The notes beneath the pieces are model-generated. The model did not search any database. It saw only the letters and a list, made by a program, of their open reading frames with translations, and was not told where the DNA came from. Of a stretch of 64,000 bases of DNA, positions 1 through 8,624 are shown in pieces; the first letter of the stretch is position 1, and every line of letters starts with the position of its first letter. This stretch comes from Candidatus Altimarinota bacterium (GTDB lineage: Bacteria > Patescibacteriota > Gracilibacteria > UBA1369 > LOWO2-01-FULL-3). The position numbers and the translations under genes were made by a program. Location of the stretch: positions 267,638 to 331,637 of the forward strand of contig JALNWA010000001.1 in the NCBI GenBank assembly GCA_023231115.1. The letters are read 5' to 3'.

Positions 1-270
1 GCAACCTGCGTCATAGAAGGGGACTAGCACTTTTTTCCCGGGATTCAAAATATATGCACTCTGCGCCATAAAATTCACTCCGCAAAACACAATAATATCA
101 GCATTTGTTTTTTTTGCCTCCATGCAGAGCTGTAAAGAATCTCCCAAAAAGTCTGCAATTTCATAAATTTCAGGTCTTTGATAATTGTGTACTAAAATAA
201 CAGCATTTTTGGCTCTCTTAAGCTTCTTTATCTCATCGATAATCTTTTTTTGTTCGGTGGAGAAATCCAT
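1..270 (-). CDS. nadA: Quinolinate synthase NadA, N-terminal part (cut by window edge)
   Basis: The first 90 residues are visible, from an ATG at 268-270 to the window edge. NadA condenses iminoaspartate with dihydroxyacetone phosphate to quinolinate, the first committed intermediate of de novo NAD synthesis, using a [4Fe-4S] cluster. The sequence shows VHNYQ (around residue 28), [22 protein letters not shown] and a final AGC whose Cys matches the first cluster ligand of the family. Family members usually have E in the M-x-E-T-A segment; here it is Q-S (MAQSA), a small departure. It lies 5 bp downstream of the 276-797 gene on the same strand, so the two are probably cotranscribed. De novo NAD synthesis is uncommon in reduced patescibacterial genomes. 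The identification is firm although the C-terminal half is not visible. Confidence 0.9.
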   Translation of the reverse strand, partial: MDFSTEQKKIIDEIKKLKRAKNAVILVHNYQRPEIYEIADFLGDSLQLCMEAKKTNADIIVFCGVNFMAQSAYILNPGKKVLVPFYDAGC

Positions 271-275
271 AAAAC

Positions 276-797
276 CTACATTATGCCGTGTACAAAACGC
301 AACCAAAGAGTTTTCATTGCCTCATAACCCGCTTTCGCGAGCATAGCCAAAATACCTTTAAGTTCTCTGATTTTCTTCAATACGTTATTAAGTTCAAAGA
401 AATTTTCTCTTTTTTTGACCATTTTCATGGCTTTTGTGTGCAAATATTTGATTTCTTTTTTTATTTCAACTTCTATTTGTTTCCTAATTTCAGGCTCCGT
501 CGGGATATTCTTTAGCAAAGCGGCCCTGACTTGAGCATAAGTCATTCCGGAAATCATACCTTGATTCCCACCGGAAATCATCCCTTGGCTTCCACCCTCT
601 TTTCTTGAAGAATTAGCTTCAGAAACTTCGCCTGTCGATTCTACCGACTCGACAGATTCTATAGTTCCAAGCGCTTCTTTACCGGCTCTTGTGGCCTCCT
701 TCACCTCGCGAGATTCTTTTTGTGAAGATTTCTCAGGAGACTTTCCATCAGGAGTTACGAACGATTCGGCTGGTCTTTTTTGTGAGGTATCAGACAC
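276..797 (-). CDS. Hypothetical protein with low-complexity N-terminus and basic helical C-terminus
   Basis: This 173-residue protein is not recognised. Residues 1-70 are polar and low in complexity (Ser/Glu/Lys rich, with an ESVESVES stretch). Residues about 70-85 contain a short tandem repeat, [14 protein letters not shown]. Residues about 90-173 are predicted helical and rich in Lys/Glu ([13 protein letters not shown]), compatible with a coiled coil. No signal peptide or membrane segment is visible. A consensus-quality promoter (824-852) sits just upstream, so expression may be strong. nadA follows 5 bp downstream. Reading frame and promoter support a real gene; function is unknown. Confidence 0.65.
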   Translation of the reverse strand: MSDTSQKRPAESFVTPDGKSPEKSSQKESREVKEATRAGKEALGTIESVESVESTGEVSEANSSRKEGGSQGMISGGNQGMISGMTYAQVRAALLKNIPTEPEIRKQIEVEIKKEIKYLHTKAMKMVKKRENFFELNNVLKKIRELKGILAMLAKAGYEAMKTLWLRFVHGIM

Positions 798-823
798 GTT
801 TTAAAAGTTAAATCACTCTTGTC

Positions 824-852
824 ATTATAGCTCAATGAAACACAAATGTCAA
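824..852 (-). promoter_or_regulatory. Consensus promoter for the 276-797 gene and nadA
   Basis: On the minus strand TTGACA (847-852) is followed by a 17-bp spacer and TATAAT (824-829), an exact match to both sigma-70 hexamers. Expected transcription start is near 817, giving a leader of about 20 nt to the ATG at 797. Confidence 0.8.
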
Positions 853-860
853 TTTAGAGG

Positions 861-889
861 TTGACAAACGGGGGAATTTGTAGTTAAAT
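861..889 (+). promoter_or_regulatory. Promoter for the 927-1478 gene
   Basis: TTGACA (861-866), 17-bp spacer, TTAAAT (884-889). It is divergent from the promoter at 824-852; the two -35 elements are 8 bp apart. Confidence 0.65.
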
Positions 890-926
890 AAAGAGTAGCC
901 GAAAATTATAAATAATCAACAACAAT

Positions 927-1478
927 ATGGCAACATCAAAAGGAGGACCAGAAGCGAGTTTAGATGCTATTAATCCTGAAAATGGATTTAGCGAAGGTAT
1001 GCAAAAAATAGCTCAAGAAATGGGCCTCTCCACAGAAGCTCAACAGGTCATCGCTGACATATCAGATCGGGCACCGAAAGATTTAACTCCAGAAATGATT
1101 GCAGGATGGGACGAAGAATTAAAAGCTGAAGTTGTAAGATGTTTTTCACGTCGAGTAAATGAAATTGAAATGGGTTTAATAGCTGAAACGATGATGACAG
1201 GGAAAATTCCAGAATTGGGAAGGACTTTAAAAGAAGACGCAGACTTAAATGCCTTGCTTGAAAGGCTTTACGCATTTTTATACAAAATAGCTTTAATGCC
1301 AACTCATAGCTCAATGATGGTGGCATATGGGGCAAGAAAAAAGGGCTTGGAAACAGAATTAGCTCGTATAGAGAGAAAAGCTGCCAAAAAAAATAGGAAT
1401 AAACCTATAGAAGATATCAGTGCAGCAGTAAAAGCTGGACGGAGTGCCGCGATCCCAAGCGAAAAATATCAGCACTAA
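927..1478 (+). CDS. Hypothetical helical protein, 183 aa
   Basis: Not recognised. The protein is soluble, without signal peptide or membrane segment, and mostly helical. The middle (about 55-150) alternates Glu/Lys and Leu in a pattern compatible with an all-alpha bundle, and the C-terminus is basic (ERKAAKKNRNK) followed by a flexible tail. The start is the first ATG after a good promoter; no Shine-Dalgarno sequence precedes it (AACAACAAT). It stands alone between the divergent 276-797 gene and valS. Confidence 0.6.
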   Translation: MATSKGGPEASLDAINPENGFSEGMQKIAQEMGLSTEAQQVIADISDRAPKDLTPEMIAGWDEELKAEVVRCFSRRVNEIEMGLIAETMMTGKIPELGRTLKEDADLNALLERLYAFLYKIALMPTHSSMMVAYGARKKGLETELARIERKAAKKNRNKPIEDISAAVKAGRSAAIPSEKYQH

Positions 1479-1557
1479 TTTAAGCTAAATCTCAAATCTT
1501 CTATTGTCATAAAAATCATGAGTGATTAAACTCTTTGTTGTGCCTTACTAAATTTTT

Positions 1558-4239
1558 ATGATAGAGATCGAAAAAGCCTACGAAGCCAAAAAGTACGAAG
1601 ATAAAATCTATGAAAAATGGGAATCTTCGGGCGCTTTCAAACCAAAAATCGATAAAAAGAAAAAGCCTTTTGTGATATCAATGCCACCGCCAAACGCGAC
1701 TGGAGTGCTTCATTTAGGCCACGCGGTAATGCTCGCACTTGAAGACATCATGATTCGATATAATAGAATGCAGGGCACGCCGACACTTTGGATTCCGGGA
1801 ACAGATCACGCGTCAATCGCCACTCAAAATAAAGTTGAGCAACTTTTGGCGCAGAAAAAAATTACAAAATATGATTTGGGGCGCGAAGAATTTTTGAAAG
1901 AAGTGGATAAATTTGTAAAAAATTCTCAAGTAAACATTCGCAATCAAATCAGAAAAATGGGATCAAGTTGCGACTGGACACGAGAAAGATACACCCTCGA
2001 TAAAGGGCTTACGGAAGCGGTACAACAGGTCTTCGTAAAGATGTACAAAGACGACCTCATCTACAGAGGTTCAAGAATCGTAAATTGGTGTCCTAGATGT
2101 GAATCGACACTCGCGGACGACGAAGTTGATTACAAAGAATCCGGAGAAAAATTATATTGGATCAAGTATGGACCATTTACTTTGGCGACAACAAGACCGG
2201 AAACAAAACTTGGAGATAGCGCGGTCGCGGTAAATCCAAAAGACAAAAGATATAAAGACATGATCGGTAAAAAATACATGATCAAAGGAGTGCTCGGAGA
2301 TTTTGAAGTTGTTGTAATTGGAGATGAAAGTGTAGATATGGAATTTGGCTCAGGAGCGGTAAAAGTCACACCGGCGCATAGTTTCGCGGATTTCGAAATG
2401 GCGCAAAGAAATAAATCAGCATTTAAAAAAGCAGGAATAAATCCGATAAAAGAAATTATCGACGAGAAAGGTCGCATGAAAGATAACTGCGGAAAATACG
2501 CAGGAATGACAACAAAAGAATGCAGAAGAGCGATAGTTGAAGATATGAAAGAAATGGGAATTATAGAAAAAATCGAAGACTACACTCACAATCTTTCTAT
2601 TTGCTACAGATGCGGATACACAATCGAACCGTTAATTTCCAAACAATGGTTTGTGAACGTAGACAAGCCTGTAATCAAAGATGGCGCAAAGAAAAAATCA
2701 ATCAAAGAAAAATCTATAGAAGTAGTGAAAAAAGGAGAAATAGAAATAATTCCGGAGAAATTCAATAAGACATATTTTAATTGGATGGAGAATCTTCACG
2801 ACTGGTGTATTTCTAGGCAAATTTGGTTCGGACATAAGATACCAGTTTGGTACAAAATGGATGAGAAATCAAAAAAAGAATACGAAAAAAATCCTGAAAA
2901 AAATAGATATTTATTGAATGATAAAGAAGCAATTTGTTCAATTGAAAAACCTGACAATAAAAACCATTACGTACACGATCCGGATACTTTAGACACTTGG
3001 TTTTCCTCAGGCCTATGGACTTTTTCGACACTTGGATGGCCGGACAAAACCGAGGATTTTAAATATTTTCACCCGACATCGGTTCTTGAAACAGGTTACG
3101 ATATTTTATTTTTCTGGGTCGCAAGAATGATAATAATGACGACATATACTTTGGGAGAAATTCCATTTAAAACAGTATATTTGCACGGACTTATTCGCGA
3201 TAAAAACGGCAAGAAAATGAGCAAATCCGCAGGAAATGGAATTGATCCTTTGGAAATGATTGCAAAATACGGTACAGATCCTGTGAGGTTAAGTCTTGTT
3301 ATCGGAGGAACTCCGGGTAACGATATGTGCCTTTCAGAAGACAAAATCGAAGGCTACAGAAATTTCATAAATAAAATTTGGAATGCTTCTCGTTTTGCAT
3401 TGATGAATGTTTCAGAAGAAGATTTTAAAAAGAAATTTAACCCAAGTATGGCAAAATCCACAGCAGACAAATGGATTTTGACAGAGTTAAATTCTCTAGT
3501 TAAAGCCACAAATATCGACATGGAAAAATATAATTTTTCCGAGGCCGGAATGAGAATTTATGATTTTCTTTGGAATAAATATTGCGATTGGTATCTCGAA
3601 ATTTCAAAAGGAGATCACAAAAATCCTGTAGTTTTACTGCACGTTTTAAAAACAACACTAAAACTTCTTCATCCGTTTATTCCGTTTGTTACTGAAAAAC
3701 TTTGGGAATTGATGGAAGAAAAAAATATGTTGATATCGGAAGAATGGCCTAAGGAAGACAAAAAAACTATCTTTAAAAAAGAAGCAAAAGATTTGGAAGA
3801 AGTTCGTGAAATAATTTCAAAAATAAGAAGTTTGAGATCTGAACTAAAAGTTGAACCTGCAAAAAAAATAAATGCAATTATTTATGCGGGCAAACAAATA
3901 AAACTTTTTGAAGAAAAAAGAGAAGTAATAATAAGAATGGCAAGACTTGAAAATTTACAAATTGAAGAAAAAGGCAAAAAAATTGAAGGAGCAAAATTAA
4001 TCACACATGGCTCAATGGAGGTGTATTTGCCATTAAAAGACATGATAGACACAGAAAAAGAAACAAAAAGAATAAAAGAAGAGATGGCGAAAAAAGAAAA
4101 TATAATAAATTCAATTTCTGCGAAACTTTCAAACGAAGGCTTTGTGAAAAATGCTCCAAAAGAACTTATCGCGAGAGAAAAGGAAAAATTAGCAGAATTA
4201 AAAAGCGAGCTAGCGAAAATGGCGCAAAATATGGTATAA
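1558..4239 (+). CDS. valS: Valyl-tRNA synthetase
   Basis: Charges tRNA-Val with valine. The 893-residue protein has the class I features of ValRS: the N-terminal PPPNATGVLHLGHA signature (HIGH motif as HLGH, about residue 50), GTDHASIATQ (ValRS-type), an editing (CP1) domain with TTRPET near residue 212, Cys pairs CPRC and CYRCGY that could bind zinc, KKMSKSAGN (KMSKS, about 551), an anticodon-binding helical domain with WNKYCDWYLE, and a C-terminal coiled coil (about 820-890) rich in Glu/Lys. Length is normal. A weak -10-like TACTAA ends 6 bp before the ATG, so the message may be leaderless. It precedes the TPR gene on the same strand. Confidence 0.97.
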   Translation: MIEIEKAYEAKKYEDKIYEKWESSGAFKPKIDKKKKPFVISMPPPNATGVLHLGHAVMLALEDIMIRYNRMQGTPTLWIPGTDHASIATQNKVEQLLAQKKITKYDLGREEFLKEVDKFVKNSQVNIRNQIRKMGSSCDWTRERYTLDKGLTEAVQQVFVKMYKDDLIYRGSRIVNWCPRCESTLADDEVDYKESGEKLYWIKYGPFTLATTRPETKLGDSAVAVNPKDKRYKDMIGKKYMIKGVLGDFEVVVIGDESVDMEFGSGAVKVTPAHSFADFEMAQRNKSAFKKAGINPIKEIIDEKGRMKDNCGKYAGMTTKECRRAIVEDMKEMGIIEKIEDYTHNLSICYRCGYTIEPLISKQWFVNVDKPVIKDGAKKKSIKEKSIEVVKKGEIEIIPEKFNKTYFNWMENLHDWCISRQIWFGHKIPVWYKMDEKSKKEYEKNPEKNRYLLNDKEAICSIEKPDNKNHYVHDPDTLDTWFSSGLWTFSTLGWPDKTEDFKYFHPTSVLETGYDILFFWVARMIIMTTYTLGEIPFKTVYLHGLIRDKNGKKMSKSAGNGIDPLEMIAKYGTDPVRLSLVIGGTPGNDMCLSEDKIEGYRNFINKIWNASRFALMNVSEEDFKKKFNPSMAKSTADKWILTELNSLVKATNIDMEKYNFSEAGMRIYDFLWNKYCDWYLEISKGDHKNPVVLLHVLKTTLKLLHPFIPFVTEKLWELMEEKNMLISEEWPKEDKKTIFKKEAKDLEEVREIISKIRSLRSELKVEPAKKINAIIYAGKQIKLFEEKREVIIRMARLENLQIEEKGKKIEGAKLITHGSMEVYLPLKDMIDTEKETKRIKEEMAKKENIINSISAKLSNEGFVKNAPKELIAREKEKLAELKSELAKMAQNMV

Positions 4240-4264
4240 TAAGCAGTACAAATAAAAAAACAAA

Positions 4265-5188
4265 GTGTCAGATTCACCATATTTTGACCAAATAGAGCAA
4301 AACATTACAAGTCTGCTTTCAGAAAAAAAATTCAAGCAGGCCCATGAAATGTGCATAAAAGTTCTCGATAAAATTCCGGGGGAGCCGACATTTACGAAAT
4401 TGAAAAATCGCATAGAGAAAGCCGTGGAAGAAGAAAATGATAAGATTTTGGAAAGAGCAATTGAAGAAGTAAAACCTTTATTTAAAGAAGAAAAATACGA
4501 AGCGGTTTTGAAAAAGCTTCAGCCTCTTTTGCAAGTTTCACAAAACAACAGCAAATTAAACAATCTTATTATTTCCGCTCAGGAAAAATACAAAAATCAA
4601 ATCGAAGCATTGGAAAAAGGATTTGAAAAAAATCAAAGAGCAAGACTTACAAAAATATTTGAAGCATCTCCGGAAAGAATGATTGATGAATTATATTTTC
4701 TTGAAACAAATAGTCCGGGGAATGAAGTTGCAAAAAAAATAGTCATGGAATTCCGAGACAAACTTATCGAGAAAAAAATAAAAGATAAAAAAGATTTAAT
4801 AGATTCAGATAAATTTGATGTCATTTATCATCTCATCGAGGAATTGAAAAAAATAGACGAAAAAAATCCGAGAATAAAAGAATTGGAGGAAATAACAAAG
4901 ATAAAACAAAGTGAAACACAGTTTGAAAATAAAGGTGAATTCGTTTACAAAGGCGAAAATTATTTATCAACATTGATGAAGTTGAATAAGTATGCAGAAG
5001 CAATTCGCGTTGCTGAAGAAATACTTCAGACATCTCCAAATAACGAGGCGGTTAAAAAAACTCTCAGCTCAGCAAAATCAAAATTCTTCGAAACGTCTCG
5101 GGACGAAACAGTCGATTTGATAACCAAAAACCAACTTTCAGAAAAAGCGGATTACGACACTAATAAAGAAAATTTCACTGCGATATAA
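4265..5188 (+). CDS. TPR-like repeat protein, 307 aa
   Basis: The start is GTG at 4265, 26 bp after valS. The protein is all helical and contains several TPR-like units: residues about 8-45 (LLSEKKFKQAHEMCIKVLDK), 55-95 (LFKEEKYEAVLKKLQPLLQ) and 230-265 (MKLNKYAEAIRVAEEILQ followed by PNN). Such repeats usually scaffold protein contacts. There is no signal peptide or membrane segment. An extended -10 (TGGTATAAT, 4232-4240) overlaps the valS stop and may give it an independent promoter. Its 3' end is 3 bp from the convergent sigma-region-4 gene. No specific function can be assigned. Confidence 0.75.
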   Translation: MSDSPYFDQIEQNITSLLSEKKFKQAHEMCIKVLDKIPGEPTFTKLKNRIEKAVEEENDKILERAIEEVKPLFKEEKYEAVLKKLQPLLQVSQNNSKLNNLIISAQEKYKNQIEALEKGFEKNQRARLTKIFEASPERMIDELYFLETNSPGNEVAKKIVMEFRDKLIEKKIKDKKDLIDSDKFDVIYHLIEELKKIDEKNPRIKELEEITKIKQSETQFENKGEFVYKGENYLSTLMKLNKYAEAIRVAEEILQTSPNNEAVKKTLSSAKSKFFETSRDETVDLITKNQLSEKADYDTNKENFTAI

Positions 5189-5191
5189 AAT

Positions 5192-6259
5192 CTACTTACG
5201 TAGTTTATAAACTTTTCTTCCAACTCTCTCGAATTTTTCACTATTTTTAAGCGCCAACATAATAGTGATTTTCTTTACTTGTCTTTGTTTCAAAACTTGC
5301 TCGATGATTTCATCCTGAGACAATTCTTTTTTATCTTTAAGAATTTCCTCAACAACATCAGCAACAGTGCCGCTTTCAAATCCCCATTCTCTAAGCGCAT
5401 AAATTCCTCTTCCAATTAAAACAAATTGTTCATGTCTGATAAGTTCATTGTGAACCGCTTGCATATTTACATTTCTGCCGTCAAACTTTGCAGATGAAAT
5501 TCTGTCGGCGATATCAGTAAAATGCATAGGTTTTTTTTCGCTTCTCAAAATGTACATAATTTTATCGCGGAGAGTTCTTGGATTCACATGTCTCCATTCA
5601 AGAAGACCAATAAGCTCATTATCAAGGAGAGTAAGCCTTTTATCGATATCAATCAAAGATTTGATTTTCGTTAAATCAAAATTTATTCCATCAAAAGTGT
5701 CTTTTAAATCAGTGTGAACTTTTTCGATACTTTTAACGTTTCCATATCGATACATTTGATTTACAAGTTGTCCAGAAGCATATTTCAAAGAATAATCCGA
5801 AATCGATTTATCCCTTACGTAAGGGTGAAAATTAATTGTATTTCCGACGCACTCAAGTTTTTCATGCAAATTTAATGCAAGATGAACACTGTTTTTATCG
5901 ACAGTGAAATTCGCAGGCATAATATCTACAATAGATTCAACAAGTTTGTCTTCTTTCATAATCCCTCCATGACTGCGTACGCATTCGTCTGCAAATTCAT
6001 GAATATATCGGAGAGTGGAATTAAAAACATTTCGTCTCATTTTTGCTAGAGCACTTTTTTCGATTTGTCGAACACGCTCTCTTGTGACAGCAAATTCCTG
6101 TCCGATATCTTCCAAAGTATGTTTGCCGTTTCCGTTAAGACTAAAGCGTTTTGTAACAACGACTTTTTCTTTATCTGACAACAAAAGAAGCATGTTATTC
6201 ATAAGATCCGGTAGTTCAAGAATCGTCTGAACAACGTTTGCATTATTGCCATTAACCAT
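5192..6259 (-). CDS. Sigma-70 region 4 protein fused to HARE-HTH domain (no region 2)
   Basis: Residues about 27-77 form a canonical sigma region 4, the -35-binding helix-turn-helix: LSDKEKVVVTKRFSL, then TLEDIGQEFAVTRERVRQIE. No region 2 (-10 recognition and melting) precedes it, so it cannot act as a normal sigma factor. Residues 228-294 (RDKIMYILRSEKKPMHFTDI through RGIYALREWGF) match a HARE-HTH domain, the winged helix also found in the delta subunit of Firmicute RNA polymerase. Residues 296-355 look like a further small winged helix. Likely role (inference): an RNA-polymerase-associated or DNA-binding regulator. Its own promoter lies at 6298-6326. Purine-rich DNA before the ATG is on the wrong strand for a Shine-Dalgarno sequence. 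Confidence 0.85.
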   Translation of the reverse strand: MVNGNNANVVQTILELPDLMNNMLLLLSDKEKVVVTKRFSLNGNGKHTLEDIGQEFAVTRERVRQIEKSALAKMRRNVFNSTLRYIHEFADECVRSHGGIMKEDKLVESIVDIMPANFTVDKNSVHLALNLHEKLECVGNTINFHPYVRDKSISDYSLKYASGQLVNQMYRYGNVKSIEKVHTDLKDTFDGINFDLTKIKSLIDIDKRLTLLDNELIGLLEWRHVNPRTLRDKIMYILRSEKKPMHFTDIADRISSAKFDGRNVNMQAVHNELIRHEQFVLIGRGIYALREWGFESGTVADVVEEILKDKKELSQDEIIEQVLKQRQVKKITIMLALKNSEKFERVGRKVYKLRK

Positions 6260-6297
6260 AGAGGAGGAGGGTTAGGTAAAGATAAAACTTTAGATGA

Positions 6298-6326
6298 ATT
6301 ATAAAAACACTTTGCAATCTACGCAA
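6298..6326 (-). promoter_or_regulatory. Promoter for the sigma4-HARE gene
   Basis: Minus strand TTGCGT (6321-6326), 17-bp spacer, TATAAT (6298-6303). The predicted leader is about 32 nt. Confidence 0.65.
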
Positions 6327-6365
6327 AGAAAAGGTGTTGTACTATTTGCGAAAATAGGTTGTTGT

Positions 6366-6671
6366 TTAATAATTATTTTCAAAAATATATCCAACGCATG
6401 GCACGGTTCTGATGAAATTCGCGTCTTCACATAATTTTATTTTTTTCCTCAAAGAACTTACATGAACATCGACAGTATTTGTCGGACAAAGAATATTTCT
6501 GTCCCAAACATCTTCAAGAATTATTGTTCTCGTCAAAACTTTCCCCATATTTCTTATAAAATATTCCAACAAAGAAAATTCTTTATTCCTCAAATAAATA
6601 TATTTTCCGGAAACAAAAAGTTTTCTGGAAAGCATGTCTAGACTGAAACTTTTAAAATCAAGTGTGTCCAT
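6366..6671 (-). CDS. Stand-alone OmpR/PhoB-type winged-helix DNA-binding protein
   Basis: The 101-residue protein consists only of the C-terminal effector domain of OmpR-family response regulators: LRNKEFSLLEYFIRNMGKVL (HTH start), LEDVWD, the recognition helix NTVDVHVSSLRKKI, and the wing FIRTVPCVGYIF. The receiver domain with the phosphorylatable Asp is missing, and the ATG is preceded by stops, so this is not a truncated longer gene in the visible frame. No histidine kinase is nearby. It could be a constitutive DNA-binding regulator or act with another partner. It is divergent from glyS. Confidence 0.85.
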   Translation of the reverse strand: MDTLDFKSFSLDMLSRKLFVSGKYIYLRNKEFSLLEYFIRNMGKVLTRTIILEDVWDRNILCPTNTVDVHVSSLRKKIKLCEDANFIRTVPCVGYIFENNY

Positions 6672-6748
6672 ATGCGAGTTGGTTAATAAGCATTAAAACT
6701 ATGCCACATAAAATTTTTATTAAAACTTTTTAGAGCAACGAAAAATAA

Positions 6749-6774
6749 AATGGTCTTAAGTAAGCCATTTTTTT
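6749..6774. terminator. Terminator-like hairpin in the wHTH/glyS intergenic region
   Basis: AATGG (6749-6753) pairs with CCATT (6765-6769), and CTT (6755-6757) pairs with AAG (6762-6764) with one bulged T. A run of seven T (6768-6774) follows on the plus strand. The minus strand also reads into a T-rich stretch. It lies between two divergent genes, so it does not end a known gene; it may attenuate a glyS leader or end a short transcript. Confidence 0.45.
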
Positions 6775-6844
6775 AATAAAAAAGTGTTGTTGTAAATTTA
6801 ACGACAGCTTTGTAAACTATATCAGGACTTTAATAAACAAAATA

Positions 6845-8221
6845 ATGGATAAAAAATTAGATGACATCGTGTCATTGTGTAAAAGAAGGGGATTTGTATT
6901 CCCTGGCTCAGACATATATGGAGGGCTTGCAAACACTTGGGATTACGGCCCATATGGCGCACAGCTAAAACAAAACATCAAAAATTTCTGGTGGAATACT
7001 TTTGTCAGAGAAAGAGATGACGTAATAGGACTTGATTCGGCGATTTTGATGAACCCAAAAGTTTGGGAAGCATCAGGACACGTGACTTCATTTTCAGATC
7101 CGTTGATGGATTGTAAAAATTGTAAAGAAAGAATCCGCGGAGATAAATTGATTGAAGAAAGTCTTGGTATTGAAATGGCCGCAGGAAAAACACTAAAACA
7201 AATTGGAGAAATAATCGCGGAACACAAATTAAAATGTCCAAAATGCGGAAAAACTGATTTTACAGAACCGAGATCTTTTAATTTGATGTTTAAAACTCAC
7301 CAAGGAGTAATCGAAGAAACGGCTACTGCGCTTTATTTAAGGCCCGAAACGGCGCAGGGAATTTTTACGAATTTCAAAAACATAGTTCAAACATGCAGAC
7401 AAAAAATTCCTTTTGGAATAGCGCAAATCGGAAAATCATTTAGAAATGAAATCACGCCGGGAAATTTCACGTATCGCACACGCGAATTTGAACAAATGGA
7501 AATCGAGTATTTTGTTTCCCCAAACGACAAAAAAGAAATAAAGAAAATTTTTGATGAATGGAAAAAATCTTGCTGGGAATGGTATTTGGCTTTAGGAGTG
7601 AACAAAGAAAATTTGAGATTTAGAGAACACGAAAAAGACGAGCTTTCTCATTATTCTTCAATGACTTTTGATATTGAATATAAATTCCCGTTCGGCTGGG
7701 GTGAACTCATGGGAGTAGCTTATCGTGGAGATTATGATTTGACTCAACATTCGAAATTTTCAGGAAAAGATTTGAGTTATCTTGATCCATTCACGAACGA
7801 AAAATACATGCCACATGTTATTGAACCTTCATTTGGAGCGGATAGAACTTTGCTTATAACTCTAATCGACGCTTATGATGAAGACGAAGTTGACGGCGAG
7901 AAACGCACGGTAATGCGATTTAATCCAAAAATCGCACCTGTCAAAGCGGCGATTTTCCCATTAATGAAAAAAGATGAGCTTACAAGTATCGCAAAAGAAA
8001 TATTCGACACATTAAAAAAGAAATTCGACGTCGAATATGACGATTCTGGCGCAATCGGCAAACGCTACAGAAGACAGGACGAAATCGGCACACCATTCTG
8101 CATCACAGTCGATTACGACACAATTAACGATCAAACAGTAACAATCCGCGAGCGTGATTCAATGAAACAAGAGAGAGTAAAAATCGCAGATTTAAGCGAA
8201 ATAATTCTTAAACAATTATAA
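6845..8221 (+). CDS. glyS: Glycyl-tRNA synthetase, dimeric (alpha2) type
   Basis: Charges tRNA-Gly. The 458-residue class II enzyme starts with the typical LCKRRGFVFPGSDIYGG segment, followed by WDYGPYGAQLK and a probable zinc site (CKNC near residue 91, CPKCGK near residue 131). Motif 2 is QIGKSFRNEITP, motif 3 is IEPSFGADR, and the C-terminal anticodon-binding domain begins near 360 (KAAIFPLMKKDEL). It is the single-chain type, not the two-subunit glyQ/glyS enzyme. Length is normal. A small membrane-protein gene follows 2 bp downstream. Confidence 0.96.
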   Translation: MDKKLDDIVSLCKRRGFVFPGSDIYGGLANTWDYGPYGAQLKQNIKNFWWNTFVRERDDVIGLDSAILMNPKVWEASGHVTSFSDPLMDCKNCKERIRGDKLIEESLGIEMAAGKTLKQIGEIIAEHKLKCPKCGKTDFTEPRSFNLMFKTHQGVIEETATALYLRPETAQGIFTNFKNIVQTCRQKIPFGIAQIGKSFRNEITPGNFTYRTREFEQMEIEYFVSPNDKKEIKKIFDEWKKSCWEWYLALGVNKENLRFREHEKDELSHYSSMTFDIEYKFPFGWGELMGVAYRGDYDLTQHSKFSGKDLSYLDPFTNEKYMPHVIEPSFGADRTLLITLIDAYDEDEVDGEKRTVMRFNPKIAPVKAAIFPLMKKDELTSIAKEIFDTLKKKFDVEYDDSGAIGKRYRRQDEIGTPFCITVDYDTINDQTVTIRERDSMKQERVKIADLSEIILKQL

Positions 8222-8223
8222 AT

Positions 8224-8538
8224 ATGTCTAAAGCTAAAATCGCACTTTACAGCCTTTTTCACGCAATCGGGGTTATGGCTTATATAGCATTGTTATCATG
8301 GATTTTCACATTCACGTTTCCGGATAGGCATCCATTTATCGGCCCTCTCGTAATGCTCACCCTTTTCGTAGTTTCCGCTACGATAACGGGCGGACTTGTC
8401 CTTGCGAGACCAATAACGCTTTATGTCGAAAAAAAGAAAAAAGAAGCTGTGATTTTTCTTGTCGCAACAATTCTTTGGCTTGCGGTAGGAGTTGCAGTAG
8501 CAATTTTAAGCATGCCAACAGCTACAGCTGTATTGTAA
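8224..8538 (+). CDS. Small membrane protein, 104 aa
   Basis: Starts 2 bp after the glyS stop and is presumably cotranscribed with it. Three hydrophobic segments are visible: about residues 8-28 (SLFHAIGVMAYIALLSWIF), 38-65 (PLVMLTLFVVSATITGGLVL) and 77-101 (VIFLVATILWLAVGVAVAIL), separated by a charged EKKKKE loop. No family is recognised. Function is unknown. Confidence 0.7.
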   Translation: MSKAKIALYSLFHAIGVMAYIALLSWIFTFTFPDRHPFIGPLVMLTLFVVSATITGGLVLARPITLYVEKKKKEAVIFLVATILWLAVGVAVAILSMPTATAVL

Positions 8539-8569
8539 TTGCAAAATAAGGGATAAACACCTTTCCCCC

Positions 8570-8598
8570 TTGTCTTTAAGCCATTTTTTTGGTATAAT
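8570..8598 (+). promoter_or_regulatory. Promoter for the TraG/VirD4-like ATPase gene
   Basis: TTGTCT (8570-8575), 17-bp spacer, TATAAT (8593-8598). The ATG at 8625 follows a short AT-rich leader of about 20 nt without a Shine-Dalgarno sequence. Confidence 0.75.
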
Positions 8599-8624
8599 AT
8601 TGAGATTAAAACAAATATAAAAGT

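Noticed and set aside
1479..1557. T-box riboswitch upstream of valS.
   Set aside because: The gap is under 80 bp, and no T-box sequence or specifier structure is visible; the start seems nearly leaderless.
1501..1557. GAGT/ACTC hairpin after the 927-1478 gene as a terminator.
   Set aside because: The stem is only 4 bp and the following T run is short.
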